DNA from: Toxonevra muliebris
Lineage: Eukaryota; Arthropoda; Insecta; Diptera; Pallopteridae
Direction: 5' to 3'
Assembly (NCBI GenBank): GCA_963691655.1
Contig: OY829327.1
Span: forward strand, 61,392,079-61,456,078
Length of the DNA stretch: 64,000 bases
Part shown: one piece after another, positions 50,108-60,615 of the stretch
Position numbering within the stretch: the stretch's first letter is position 1
Layout: every line of letters begins with the position of its first letter
Translations under genes and position numbers: made by a program
Notes under the pieces: model-generated
Seen by the model: only the letters and a program-made list of their open reading frames with translations
Databases searched by the model: none
Told to the model about the DNA's origin: nothing

Positions 50108-50309
50108 ATAAACATTTATATTTAGTACTAAGTAGTAAAAGTAGTGTTAATAATCTACTATTAACTCTCTTTTTTGTACCCATTTCAAAAAATGCACCTC
50201 TAAAATGTCCCTCTTACTTGACAAAAATTCAAAATTATGCCATTTAAAACAAACCATTTACTTTAAATTACCCATTTTACATTTGATCAGCAATACAAAT
50301 TTGTACCAA

Positions 50310-50580
50310 AGATGCGACATGGACCCGATCTCCATTAAAATAAAACGCAGAAAGTGGAAATGGATTTGCCACACACTGCGTAAAGATCAAAATGAAATTT
50401 GCCGACAAGCTCTAGACTGGAATCCACAAGGTTCTAGAAAGTGGGGACGCCCGAAACGCAGTCTACTGAAGGACACAGAAAAAACATGGAGTGATGTGGA
50501 GGCACTAGTTAATAACCGAACACTATGGAAATGCTTTGTAGAGGTTCTATGTTAAACGGTACTGATGATGATGATGAAAT
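50310..50580 (+). mobile_element. RTE-clade 3' end with RT C-terminus and (GAT)n tail
   Basis: Frame 50205..50555 carries RRKWKWICHTLRKDQNEICR, QALDWNPQGSRKWGRPKRSL and NNRTLWKCFVEVLC, the diagnostic C-terminus of RTE-clade RTs. After the stop comes TGATGATGATGATGAAATAC (50560..50579), the short (GAT)n-like tail typical of RTE 3' ends. Everything upstream of about 50310 is unrelated, so it is a strongly 5'-truncated copy. It has no catalytic part. Confidence 0.8.
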
Positions 50581-50584
50581 ACAC

Positions 50585-52140
50585 ATACATAAATAGTTCA
50601 TATCAAAATTCTCTTGTTTCGTTTTTTTTATTCCATGCAACAAAAATTCGAAAAAGTCGATAAATCGATTTCCATGAACTTAAAAAGTAGATTAATCGAC
50701 TTTGAATTTCTGATCAATTCAAAAGTCGAAAATCGATTTTTCTTAATTACAAAAGAAAAATTGTTCTGCGTTTCTGTTTTTACTAAAACGGATTGATTGG
50801 ATTTGGAAGATGTCAATGATGCAAAGTATGATAATTGTTCTCGTAGACTGTAAACAATACGTGGTAGGATACTGTTTTCGAAATATTACGACAAATATTT
50901 TCGTGAGCGGTTTAGGATGAGCAAGGAGGTAACTTGGACTGTTCTTGCAAAATGCATAAAATAGAACATAAAACATATCCCTGAGTGGCTCAGCTTCGCT
51001 TTTCTTAAGCGGTTTTTTTGAATTGCTGTACTTATCTTTCAGAAAAAATATAAAATAAACTACAAACATTTTTTTTGTACAGTTAAAGATGTCAATAATA
51101 ACGTATAAAAAAATTTAAATGATTGTATTTTATTTTTTTTTTTTCAACATAATATTTTGTTCTATTAATTATTGTTTGTATAATTTCACGCGCACTATAA
51201 AACCAACTCTTGAAGTGGTTGGTTGATTTTTGATGTTGGACATTTGCGTAGTATATGTAACACAGTTATCGGTGTTATACATCATGAGCATACGTGAGGC
51301 TCTGTTTTTTCGTATTAGTGTTTCACATTAAACAGCGGTTTTCCGACTCTCATTCTTACCAAGGTTATATATTTGTCTCGTGAGAAGATTTTTATGTTAT
51401 ACTAGCTGGGCGAGCCAGCTACGCTGTCTGGACCTGGCAAAGTAGGGGTAATACAAAAATTACAACAATAAAAAACTTTTGCAAAAAATATGGTCATATG
51501 AGCGTTTCCTATTTATTCCATTAATTTTTTTTTCATGCATGAGTTAGTACACGAGTACAGGTATAAATACGCATTTGACGAATACAACGATGCCTTCATG
51601 TACTCGCATAATCGTCTACGCATTTACGAGTAGTAATCGGCATCGTGGCATCGTATGACTATTAATCGGCATCGTCAAACTTATACAAACGAAATGTTTT
51701 TTTTTTTCATTTGAATTGAAATAGATTCCATACAAATACCTAATTGGAGAAAATTAACAGATTTTTTATATGAATCCATTTAAAAATTATTTTATTTGCA
51801 ATTTTTTTTTTTAATTGAAGAAAAAAATTGATTTTGATTCTAAATGCTAAAATAGGAAATAATCAATTTATTCACAAAAATTAAATCGATTTGATAAAAG
51901 TTTATTTTATTAATTTTAATGTGAATGAAAAAATAGTGAAATAATTAATTTATTTAGGAAATTTTATTAAAATAATAATAATTGTACAATACAAGTGTCA
52001 AAGAAGAATGGCAAAAAGTACATAGAACGATAGTTCCTTTCAATAATACTATTCAGTGAAAATAACTATCTTTGTAATTCTCATTTACTTTATAGTATTT
52101 TCACTTATATAGATTGTTGAAATTAGGAAACTATCACAAA
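50585..52140. other. AT-rich DNA with dispersed repeat start
   Basis: No gene. TACTAGCTGGGCGAGCCAGC at 51401..51420 looks like the start of a repeat similar in type to 24959. 51680..52000 is extremely A/T-rich. From about 52025 the sequence is related (TTCAGTGAA, CTTATATAG, ATTGTTGAAA) to the flank of the ribozyme repeat at 18.6 kb. Confidence 0.4.
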
Positions 52141-52187
52141 GATCACTGATGAGGAACCGTAGCTGGTTCCGAAACGATCGTCTGATC
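52141..52187 (+). ncRNA. hammerhead ribozyme, type I-like, complete core
   Basis: GATCA (stem I, 52141..52145), CTGATGA (52146..52152), GGAACC-GTAGCT-GGTTCC (a perfect 6-bp stem II with 6-base loop), GAAA (52171..52174), C-GATC-G (minimal stem III with palindromic loop), TC, TGATC (stem I, 52183..52187, full pairing). All invariant hammerhead core positions are intact, and cleavage is expected after GTC at 52182. It is the same family as 18562..18608 but with compensatory changes in stem II and a different stem III loop, which argues for selection on structure. Activity is inferred. Confidence 0.85.
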
Positions 52188-52189
52188 AT

Positions 52190-53135
52190 CTAGTTCTATG
52201 AACTTTTTGATATTCTTCTGGCATCATTGTTCATTCAAAGCCTAATAATTTTAATAATCATGTAATTAGCAATGTAAACTGTCAAATTTCGAAGAAATTT
52301 GCAAAAAAAATTTCCAAATTAAAAATATTAAATAATTGTACTTTTTTGCTGTGACTGCAAATTACAATTAGTTTCAATTTGATACTTTCCTACACAATAT
52401 AGAGCACGCAATCATTTGTATGCAAAATTGAATTTTCAAAAAAGAGTACGCAAACGATTACTAGTGAGTAATACGATGCAGCGATGCTTACAATGTTGAA
52501 TTTACAGTTACGTATTCTCATCGCTTCGCATTGTACTCAGTGCTGTCGTTTTGAAATCTTTATGGGGAGGAATTTTTCCTTTCGAGCGGAGGATTTTGCT
52601 TAAAAGGGGAGGAATTTTTCAAAATGTCTTAAAAGTTTTCAACAAAGTATAATTGCTAAACCATTAATGAATAGAAATTGTTTGTTAAAAATTTAGTCAT
52701 GCTTAAAGCTTTTAAGTTATGAAAAATAAACCAATTCATATAAAAACAAAATATTTCATCTTTGGAAACAAACGGTTCAATATTAATATTAGTAAATAAT
52801 AATAAAAAAAAAACAATGAAGATTAAAAAAGTAAAACAAGCATTTCTTCCTCTTATTGCTTTTGAATTTTGGCAGTAACCCAGCGACAAATAAAACAGAG
52901 CTAGTCATAGTAACTAATACCATATTTCACAGACAGAAACAAAAATAGTCCATCAGAAAACATTTAGTTTGATTTACGTTTTTTTTTTCTATACAACCCA
53001 AAAATTCATGAATATGAAATAGGAGGATTTTTTCCGTTTGGGGAGGACAAGAGGATTTAGATTTGAGCGCAGTACGAATACTCCGATCGGAGTACCTTCG
53101 ACAGCTCTGATTGCACTCGGCGATTATTAATTGGT
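52190..53135. other. ribozyme repeat tail and AT-rich DNA
   Basis: 52190..52240 continues the ribozyme repeat (TTCTATGAAC, TTGTTCATT near 52228). The rest is A/T-rich without a gene. Confidence 0.35.
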
Positions 53136-53139
53136 TACA

Positions 53140-53580
53140 TTTTTACGGATTCGTGCAGGTCTCTAGTACTGTGCTGTAAATGGTTCTGGAGATATATATA
53201 AAAGCATTCGAGATATATGGAAAGGGCCATGCCTACTACTCCACGCCTATCAATATTTTTTTCACAGAATGCCATTGACAAAAAATATTTTTTAGAGACG
53301 TGCGACAAATGAATGCTGTGATATTCCATAATTAAAATCCTGCGGCATTACATTGTCAATTAATAACATTGTACCAAATCTCTGATTGCGGAGATATACC
53401 CAAAAATCATCTGAGTTGTATGGGAGATACAACGGTCCTCTTATTGATTGAAATAAAATATAGCCTATGTTTAAACCATTATATTACTGAAAAAATCTTT
53501 AAAATCGGCGCTATAGTTTTGCGGAAAAAGTTGTGGACATCCGAAATCAAATTACAGTTTTATATAATAGTGTTCGTTTA
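53140..53580. repeat. dispersed repeat related to 25960..26270
   Basis: GAGATATACCCAAAAATCAT, then GTTGTATGGGAGATAC at 53389..53428 matches the style and order of 26115..26150 (GAAATATACCCAAAAAACTA, TTGTATGGGAGGTGCC). It looks like the same dispersed repeat type. Non-coding. Confidence 0.45.
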
Positions 53581-53599
53581 AAAACGATTTTTTCACTTT

Positions 53600-54034
53600 G
53601 TTTGCCGTTCATGTATTTGTATTTATTACTGAAATTTAATTAATTGAGTTACTTTCATTAAGTCAAGTGAGGCAAGTAAGTCTTTACTACTGGTAGAATG
53701 GTTAACCTTCATTATTTGCCGCAAACACTTATTTTGTAATTTTTGCAAACGGACTAAATCACAATTATTAGGCAAAAATAAAATAGACGAACAATATGTA
53801 AAATGTGGCATGATAATTGATTTATAAGTTGTTAATTTCTGTTGGCAACTCATCTCATTTCTGAGACAGTTTAAAACATTACTTTTTTGTCCGATCTTTT
53901 ACAATTACAAGTAATTAATATTTTTGTCGAAGTTCAGTTTGTCGTCTATGCAAACACCTAAGTATTTTATCTCATTTTCTATTTCCAATCTATCTCCGTT
54001 TATCATTATGTTCATTTCATTTTTATTTGTATTT
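53600..54034 (-). pseudogene. non-LTR RT C-terminus, continuation after the BEL insertion
   Basis: The minus strand reads from 54034: an INGDRLEIENEIKYLGVCID segment, then MSCQQKLTTYKSIIMPHFTY, CSSILFLPNN and RLQKLQNKCLRQIMKVNHST. This is the end of the RT thumb of the element whose first part lies at 60898..62640. The frame is broken at about 53900. It continues across the BEL element and its 5-bp target duplication. Confidence 0.75.
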
Positions 54035-54039
54035 GTAAC
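54035..54039. repeat. BEL target-site duplication, left copy
   Basis: GTAAC here and at 60898..60902, exactly outside the two LTRs. Confidence 0.85.
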
Positions 54040-54321
54040 TGTTCATGAATGCCCTTCTGGCAACATCAAAAACATTATTAAATTTATAATGTAATATCTA
54101 AACATACTTTTGTTATTAATTGTATTGAACACACTCTTTTCATCATTTTTTCATATTCCTCATACATTGTATTCACCATAGTTTTTATTCAACATACTTT
54201 TTTTGTTATTTGAATTTAACTTCTTTTCTTTTGTATTTTTGTTTTGTTACTTTTTCTTTTAAAATAAAATGTCAGTTGAGTCTGAACCAGCGAACCAAAA
54301 TATACATTTTGTTCTCAATCA
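54040..54321 (+). repeat. BEL 5' LTR (282 bp)
   Basis: It starts TGTTCATGAATGCCC and ends TTCTCAATCA. It appears identical to 60616..60897. No obvious TATA box; T-rich. It contains AAAATAAAATG near its end (about 54259), possibly the polyadenylation signal. Confidence 0.9.
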
Positions 54322-54326
54322 TAATT

Positions 54327-54344
54327 TGGTCCTTCGATGCGGAT
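54327..54344 (+). promoter_or_regulatory. BEL primer-binding site (tRNA not assigned)
   Basis: TGGTCCTTCGATGCGGAT begins 5 bases after the LTR. The leading TGG matches the CCA end of a tRNA. I could not match the rest to a specific tRNA with certainty. Confidence 0.55.
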
Positions 54345-54387
54345 TTAAAATCGTTATTTATTGTAATTAATAATAAGTAAATATTTG

Positions 54388-55000
54388 AACTTGTGCGCGT
54401 CAACTCCTCCACTGGACATCGCGCTATAGTGATTCGTTTAATAAACATATTTGTGACTGTGCGCGTCGACTCCTCCGCTGGCTGGACACCGCGCAATAGT
54501 AATTTGAACATTAAACATTTTGTGGCTTTGCGCATTTGGGTGCTCCGCTAGACACCGCGCAATAGTAATTTGAACATTAAACATTTTGTGGCTTTGCGCA
54601 TTTGGGTGCTCCGCTAGACACCGCGCAATAGTAATTTGAACATTAAACATTTTGTGACTTTGCGTATTTGGGTGCTCCGCTAGACACCGCGCAATAGTAA
54701 TTTGAACATTAAACATTTGGTGGTTTTTCGTATTTGGGTGCTCCGCTAGACACCGCGCAATATATTTTGAAAACTCTTAGTAGGACTTTGCGCATTCGGG
54801 TGCTCCACTAGACACCGCGCAAGTGTAATTCAAACATTAAACATTGTGGGTATTGACGCATTAAGGTGCTCCGCTAGACTCCGCGCAATACATTTGTGAA
54901 ATTCTTGGCAAGACTTTGCGTATTTGGGTGCTCCGCTAGACACCGCGCAAGGCAGACTGTGAAAATTAGTGGTGCTCCGCTAGACACTACTCAAGGACAT
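54388..55000 (+). repeat. 66-bp tandem repeats in the BEL leader, about 10 copies
   Basis: The unit is about 66 bp with the core GTGCTCCGCTAGACACCGCG and the spacer AATAGTAATTTGAACATTAA. Five central copies are nearly identical; the first two (54388..54510) and the last three (54780..55000) are more divergent or shorter. Each core is GC-rich and partly self-complementary. The array lies between the primer site and the polyprotein start. Minus-strand open frames here are only shadows of the repeat period (22 codons). Confidence 0.85.
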
Positions 55001-55346
55001 TAAAGCGGAAAAAAAAAAAATCAAACATTTGCAATTGCATTTGTGTTGTTGTGAAATTCGAAAGTGAAGGTTCGTGCTATCTCTCTCTCTCTAATGCACT
55101 CACGCCAAATAGGGGTTGCATAAAAAAGTTTGTTGTTGTCAACGCATAATTTATTTGCGCATCATAACCGTTCGTTTGCAAAAGAACTTTCTAGAAACGT
55201 CGGTATATTTTTGTTTCTGCTAAACACACTGCGTTACACATTTTACGCTGCACTTTTAAATCAACACTTTAAGATCATCGTTTGCACATTGGCTTACATT
55301 TACTTAAGACGTATACAAACAGGTAATTTATTTACATTCAATTAAT

Positions 55347-58300
55347 ATGGAAGAAGAAATGAGAGAATTGCTGACAAAGCGTCGTCAGACAAAAGGCACA
55401 ATTACACGGGCATTAACATATGCACAAAATCCTCCAGACCACTACACATTAGGTCAAATTGAGGCGCGACTTAACAGACTAGAAGTTGCATGGCAAGAAT
55501 TTCAGTCTTACTCACTACAGTTATATTCATATGAACAAATTGAAGGCTTTGTTGACCCGGAAGAAGAGCTTGTGTCATATGAAGAAAAATTCATTATGAG
55601 TCAAGGTATTTTGTTTGAACTGAAGCGCGCAATTATCTCACCTCAACCTCAGAACGAGTTTAGCACATTTTCTAGATTAGCAGAGCAGCAGAGTACACTC
55701 TTGCAAAGGTTTTCTGAATCACCTGTTACTACACAAATTAGGGATAATGACTTGCCGAAAATAAACATTCAACCATTTACTGGAGTATACAAAGATTGGC
55801 CAGCATTTAGAGATATATTTACTAGCACTATTGATTCAAAGCCAGGTCTAACAAATACTCAGAAATTTCACCATTTAAAATCATTGTTAAAAGGCGATGC
55901 TGCGAATCTTATCAAACACTTGCAAATTACTGATTCTGCTTATGCTACCGCTTGGGAAAGACTTAAAGAACGATTCGATAAGCCTCGTCAAATCGTTACC
56001 TCCTTCATTGAGTCCTTTATGTCCCTACCTTCAACTTCAATAGAGAGTGCTGCTGGTTTGCGCAAGGTTTCAGATGGTGCCAACGAAGTAATCAGGGGGT
56101 TAGATGCCATAGATCAGAGTGAACGCGATCATTGGCTAATCTATCTGCTACAAGCGAAATTAGATCCCGAATCTCGCCGAAAATGGATTGAAACTAGCCG
56201 ATCTAGTGCAAAGCCAACCATCAATGAATTTTTTGAGTTCCTAGACCTACGATGTGAAGAACTAGAACTAAGCCAACGCAAATCAGCCTCATCTACCAGG
56301 CAATCGAGTAATGCTAGATCCCATACCTCACAGGCCTTAGTTACGGTTAACGAAAATCAACAAAGGTGCATTAAATGCGCTGCAACAGATCATTGGGTAA
56401 CAAAATGTCCTAAGTTTTTGTCAATGTCTATTGTTGAACGTCGGTCCTTTACTAAGGACAAATCTCTTTGCTTTAATTGTATCAAAGCTGGACACAATGC
56501 ATACAATTGCAGGTCGACATTTCGCTGTAAGAACTGCAATAGTCGACATCATACTCTTTTGCATTCCGATTCTACCACCAATCATGCTTCATCAACTTCA
56601 ACAATTTCGCGTTCTACAAATCAGGCTCCTGTTGATACTCAGCTGCCTACCACTTCCAATGCACCAAAAACTGTTTCACTAAACTCAGTTGTTGAAGCTC
56701 GCTCTTCGTCGGTAGACACTTTTCTCGATCATCAGGTAACCAAACCACTTTTGCCTACGGCATTGGTCGATGTTTGTAATGGCCAAGGTCAGTTCGTTAT
56801 TTGTCGGGTGCTTCTTGATTCTGCATCTGAATTATCTTACATCACTGAACGCTGCATTCAACGTCTTGGACTTTCTCGTTCGTCATCTCGCATAGCAATT
56901 TCTGGAATTTCATCATTGAAAGGCGAAACTACACGCGGGTGCAGTACCTTACACATTAGATCTAGAGTCTCACATTGCACTCTAAATGCACGCGTACATA
57001 TACTAAGTCAAATTACTGCGTCATTACCAAAATCCTCCATTGCTAATTTTGATCAACATTCACTAGCCAACGTAACTCTTGCTGATCCATCATTTAATTG
57101 TTCGTCACCCATTGACATTTTGCTTGGAGCGGATTACGTTTGGGATATTTTCACCATGGAAAAATTGTTCAATGCAAATGGTAATACCATCGCTATTTCA
57201 ACACGTTTTGGTTGGGTTGTCACCTCTGTGTCCTCACCTGAGTGTAGCTCACCGTCGTTATCATTGGTTTCGTTAACTGACATTGACCAGTCCCTTCGTA
57301 GTTTTTGGGAAGTGGAAGAAGCCCATTCCGTGCCACCTAAAGATGCTGAATCTTTACTTGTTGAAGAGCACTTTCGCAAGACACATACGCGACATAGCGA
57401 TGGTCGGTACGTGGTACAGCTACCATTTATCGAAGAAGGTGTTACATTCGCGGACACACTTCAAGGCGCACTCTCACGCTTCACAGCTGTGGAACGGCGA
57501 CTTCAAAGAGATCAATCCTTAAGAATGCGATATATAAAGTTTATAAGAGAATACATCGAGTTGGGACACATGCGTGAACTCGCCAAGGAAGAAATTAGCG
57601 TCACTGATAACAGAGTATTTTACATGCCGCACCATCCAGTGGTTGGTGTCAAATTAAGAGTTGTTTTTGATGGTTCCTTTGGAGATGTAATGGGCGTTTC
57701 ACTTAATAGCAAGCTTCATATTGGCCCTTGTATCCAGCGAAATCTCTTTGCAGTTTGCCTTCGTTTTCGTTTCCATAAATTTGTGTTTTCGGCCGATATT
57801 GTAAAAATGTTCAGGCAAATTTGGGTAGCTGAGGAACAACGCAATTTTCAACGTATCGTTTGGAGGGAAAGCCCAGACGAACCAATAAAGCACTACCAAT
57901 TATGCACTGTTACGTATGGCACGGCTTCTGCGCCATTTCTGTCTGTAAGAGTACTAGAGCAGATCGCTGAGGACTACAAAGACACACACCCCATTGCTTC
58001 AAAGGTTTTGTTAGAAGATTTCTACGTTGATGATGTCTTGACTGGTGCATCCACCGAAGAGGAATTAGTCACAAAACGAAATGAGTTAATTCATCTTCTA
58101 TCGCTCGCTGGGCTACAGTTGAGTAAGTGGGTATCCAACTCGCGTTGTATTACATTGCATGCAAATGATCAGCAAGATCACAGCTTTCTACAACCACCTG
58201 AAAATGAATCTACTAAGGTTTTGGGTATTCATTGGCAGTCAAGTGTGGACTTAATTGGTTACAAGGTGGCTTTAGGGAGATGTCAAAATGCCACAAAGAG

Positions 58301-60590
58301 ACAAGTGCTGTCAGAAGTATCACGTGTTTTCGATCCATTGGGTTTAATTGCTCCGGTGGTAATCAATTTCAAAATATTGTTTCAAGAGCTATGGCTTCTC
58401 AGCATCGATTGGGATGACCCGCTTCCGGACAATATTGCAAATCTCTGGCTTCAGTATAGGGAAGATATTCATCATATTTCTAATTTAAAGTTAAATCGTT
58501 ACATATTCAATCTCCGAGATGAAATCGAGCTGCATGGATTCTCGGACGCTTCCATCAAGGCATACTCGGCAGTAGTATATTGTCGCGCAAAGGACGAACA
58601 AGGCAACATTCAAGTTTCATTAGTCGCTGCAAAGACTCGGGTTGCTCCATTGCAGCAAATCTCCTTGCCCAGGTTGGAATTATGTGGCGCTCTTTTGCTG
58701 GCACGCCTAATGAATAAAATTGTTGCTGCATTACCAAACAGAACAGTTAGAACGCATGCATGGTGCGACTCCACTATCGTTATATCTTGGCTATCTTTGC
58801 AACCAATCAAACTTAAAACATTCGTTGCAAATCGTACCTCAGAAATCTTAAACACATTACCCCGTCACATTTGGAAACATGTTTCTTCTAAAGAAAATCC
58901 CGCCGACTGTGCTTCCCGTGGTATGATGGCAAATCAATTGATGAAGTTTAACCTATGGTGGAAAGGCCCAAGCTGGCTTCAGCACGAAGACGAAGCAAAT
59001 GATAGTTTTGCTCAACAAGTAACAAATTGGTTTGCTGAACCTGAAGTAGTAGCTGAAATGAGAACAAATGCTATCACCATGGTAACTAGTCAGATGAACA
59101 AAGAACATCCTATTGAACTTTTGGTTGATCGCGTTTCATCATGGTGGAAACTTCTTCGTGTCACAGCATACATACTCCGTTTCATACATCGAATTAAGTC
59201 GAAGAAGAAACCAGCAATGAATCACTTGACATATGAAGAAATCAACGAAGCTCGGGTTGTCTGCTTGTTCATAGCTCAAAACGGTTTTAGCAAAGAGCGA
59301 CAATCATTACAACAAAGGCAAGAATTACAAAAGGGCTCTAAGCTGCTTAACCTTACTCCATTCATAGATAACAAGGAACTTATACGTGTTGGAGGCCGTA
59401 TAAAAAATTCGGAACATACAGCTGATACACAACATCCAATAATTCTGCCAAAAGAACATCGCATCACTTCGCTGATTTTGTTAGATGAACACATACGAAA
59501 CTTGCATCCTGGTGTCTCTGCGCTCTGTATGATCATTCGTCAAAAATATTGGGTCATTGGAGCACGCAATCTTATTCGCAAACTAACACACAACTGCTTA
59601 AAATGTTTTCGGCAGCGGCAACAAACATCCCAGCAATTGATGGCAGATTTACCTGCGGTTCGAGTTCGACAAGCATATCCGTTCGAAAATGCGGGTTGTG
59701 ATTATGCTGGCCCTTTCATCTTGAAAATTCATCGTGGTCGAAATTCACGTACTTCAAAGGGCTACATTTGCTTATTTGTTTGTATGGTAACATCGGCGAT
59801 CCATCTTGAGTTGGCAACGGACTTAAGCACCGACTGCTTCATCGCAGCGCTTCGTCGATTCATATCTCGTCGAGGTAAATGTGCTCATATATTCAGCGAC
59901 AATGGTAAAAACTTCGTGTGTGCTTCTCGAACTCTTGACGAAATGCATCAAATCCTCAAATCGCAAACGCACACTGAAATCGTAGCCGCATTCTTAGCAA
60001 AGGAAGGTATCAAATGGACATACATTCCTCCATACGCACCACACTGGGGCGGTATCTGGGAATCAGCGGTGCGCTCGGTGAAATTGCATCTCCGCCGTGT
60101 AATTGGAAAATCAATCTTAACATTTGAACAAATGAATACTCTACTGGCACAGATTGAAGCAATCGTGAACTCAAGACCCTTGGGAGCAGCTCCGGACACA
60201 GATACTAACTATCTTTCTCCTTCTCATTTCTTAATAGGTAGACCGTATACGATGATTGCTGAAGGAAGCTTAACTTCTATCAACCCAAACCGCCTCGATT
60301 ATTGGCAGCACGTTCAGAACATGCAACAGGGGTTCTGGGAACGCTGGCACAAAGAATATTTGACATCACTACAACAACGTCCTAAATGGTGCCGCCAGCA
60401 ACAGAACATCGAAGTCGGCAATTTGGTTATTGTAAAGGACTCTGGTGCTCCTCCTGCCACTTGGATTACAGCAAAGGTCACCGAAACATTCCCTGGCAAA
60501 GATGGCTTGACAAGGGTAGTAAAGTTACACACAGCGCATGGAGAGATGATTCGTCCAATCAGCAAGCTTGTGGTCCTACCTTTATGCTGA
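55347..60590 (+). CDS. BEL/Pao polyprotein (gag, protease, RT, RNase H, integrase)
   Basis: 1747 codons without interruption. Residues about 1-330 are the DUF1759-type gag (INIQPFTGVYKDWPAFRDIF). Zinc knuckles lie at about 340-353 (CIKCAATDHWVTKC) and 375-405 (CFNCIKAGHNAYNC, then CRCKNCNSRHHTLLH-like). The protease (DUF1758 type) has its Asp in VLLDSASELS at about 491. RT has VVFDGSF, ADIVKMFRQIWV and the catalytic YVDD at 893-896. The A17/RNase H-like part has LHGFSDASIKAY, LPRLELCGALL, CDSTIVISWL and ENPADCASRG. The integrase has a zinc domain near 1386-1425 and acidic residues Asp1452, Asp1518 and Glu1572. A DUF5641-like C-terminus follows (YWQHVQNMQQGFWERWHKEY). The start is the first ATG after the leader, and the stop is 25 bp before the 3' LTR. 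All catalytic motifs look complete. Confidence 0.95.
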   Translation: MEEEMRELLTKRRQTKGTITRALTYAQNPPDHYTLGQIEARLNRLEVAWQEFQSYSLQLYSYEQIEGFVDPEEELVSYEEKFIMSQGILFELKRAIISPQPQNEFSTFSRLAEQQSTLLQRFSESPVTTQIRDNDLPKINIQPFTGVYKDWPAFRDIFTSTIDSKPGLTNTQKFHHLKSLLKGDAANLIKHLQITDSAYATAWERLKERFDKPRQIVTSFIESFMSLPSTSIESAAGLRKVSDGANEVIRGLDAIDQSERDHWLIYLLQAKLDPESRRKWIETSRSSAKPTINEFFEFLDLRCEELELSQRKSASSTRQSSNARSHTSQALVTVNENQQRCIKCAATDHWVTKCPKFLSMSIVERRSFTKDKSLCFNCIKAGHNAYNCRSTFRCKNCNSRHHTLLHSDSTTNHASSTSTISRSTNQAPVDTQLPTTSNAPKTVSLNSVVEARSSSVDTFLDHQVTKPLLPTALVDVCNGQGQFVICRVLLDSASELSYITERCIQRLGLSRSSSRIAISGISSLKGETTRGCSTLHIRSRVSHCTLNARVHILSQITASLPKSSIANFDQHSLANVTLADPSFNCSSPIDILLGADYVWDIFTMEKLFNANGNTIAISTRFGWVVTSVSSPECSSPSLSLVSLTDIDQSLRSFWEVEEAHSVPPKDAESLLVEEHFRKTHTRHSDGRYVVQLPFIEEGVTFADTLQGALSRFTAVERRLQRDQSLRMRYIKFIREYIELGHMRELAKEEISVTDNRVFYMPHHPVVGVKLRVVFDGSFGDVMGVSLNSKLHIGPCIQRNLFAVCLRFRFHKFVFSADIVKMFRQIWVAEEQRNFQRIVWRESPDEPIKHYQLCTVTYGTASAPFLSVRVLEQIAEDYKDTHPIASKVLLEDFYVDDVLTGASTEEELVTKRNELIHLLSLAGLQLSKWVSNSRCITLHANDQQDHSFLQPPENESTKVLGIHWQSSVDLIGYKVALGRCQNATKRQVLSEVSRVFDPLGLIAPVVINFKILFQELWLLSIDWDDPLPDNIANLWLQYREDIHHISNLKLNRYIFNLRDEIELHGFSDASIKAYSAVVYCRAKDEQGNIQVSLVAAKTRVAPLQQISLPRLELCGALLLARLMNKIVAALPNRTVRTHAWCDSTIVISWLSLQPIKLKTFVANRTSEILNTLPRHIWKHVSSKENPADCASRGMMANQLMKFNLWWKGPSWLQHEDEANDSFAQQVTNWFAEPEVVAEMRTNAITMVTSQMNKEHPIELLVDRVSSWWKLLRVTAYILRFIHRIKSKKKPAMNHLTYEEINEARVVCLFIAQNGFSKERQSLQQRQELQKGSKLLNLTPFIDNKELIRVGGRIKNSEHTADTQHPIILPKEHRITSLILLDEHIRNLHPGVSALCMIIRQKYWVIGARNLIRKLTHNCLKCFRQRQQTSQQLMADLPAVRVRQAYPFENAGCDYAGPFILKIHRGRNSRTSKGYICLFVCMVTSAIHLELATDLSTDCFIAALRRFISRRGKCAHIFSDNGKNFVCASRTLDEMHQILKSQTHTEIVAAFLAKEGIKWTYIPPYAPHWGGIWESAVRSVKLHLRRVIGKSILTFEQMNTLLAQIEAIVNSRPLGAAPDTDTNYLSPSHFLIGRPYTMIAEGSLTSINPNRLDYWQHVQNMQQGFWERWHKEYLTSLQQRPKWCRQQQNIEVGNLVIVKDSGAPPATWITAKVTETFPGKDGLTRVVKLHTAHGEMIRPISKLVVLPLC

Positions 60591-60602
60591 AACAGTGTTT
60601 CA

Positions 60603-60615
60603 GGGTCGCCCGGGA
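60603..60615 (+). promoter_or_regulatory. BEL plus-strand priming region
   Basis: GGGTCGCCCGGGA directly before the TG of the 3' LTR. A sequence of this form, rather than a long pure purine tract, commonly precedes the 3' LTR in BEL/Pao elements. Confidence 0.55.

Noticed and set aside
50614..50816. Overlapping 60-codon frames on both strands
   Set aside because: Low-complexity A/T-rich sequence with no domain; open by chance.
54438..54716. Minus-strand frame with a 22-residue repeating protein
   Set aside because: It is the shadow of the 66-bp tandem repeat in the BEL leader; the period is a multiple of three so a frame stays open by chance.
54388..55000. CRISPR array
   Set aside because: Repeats of about 66 bp without unique spacers, inside a eukaryotic LTR element leader; not CRISPR.
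57134..57457. Minus-strand frames inside the BEL polyprotein
   Set aside because: Antisense shadows of a conserved long coding region.
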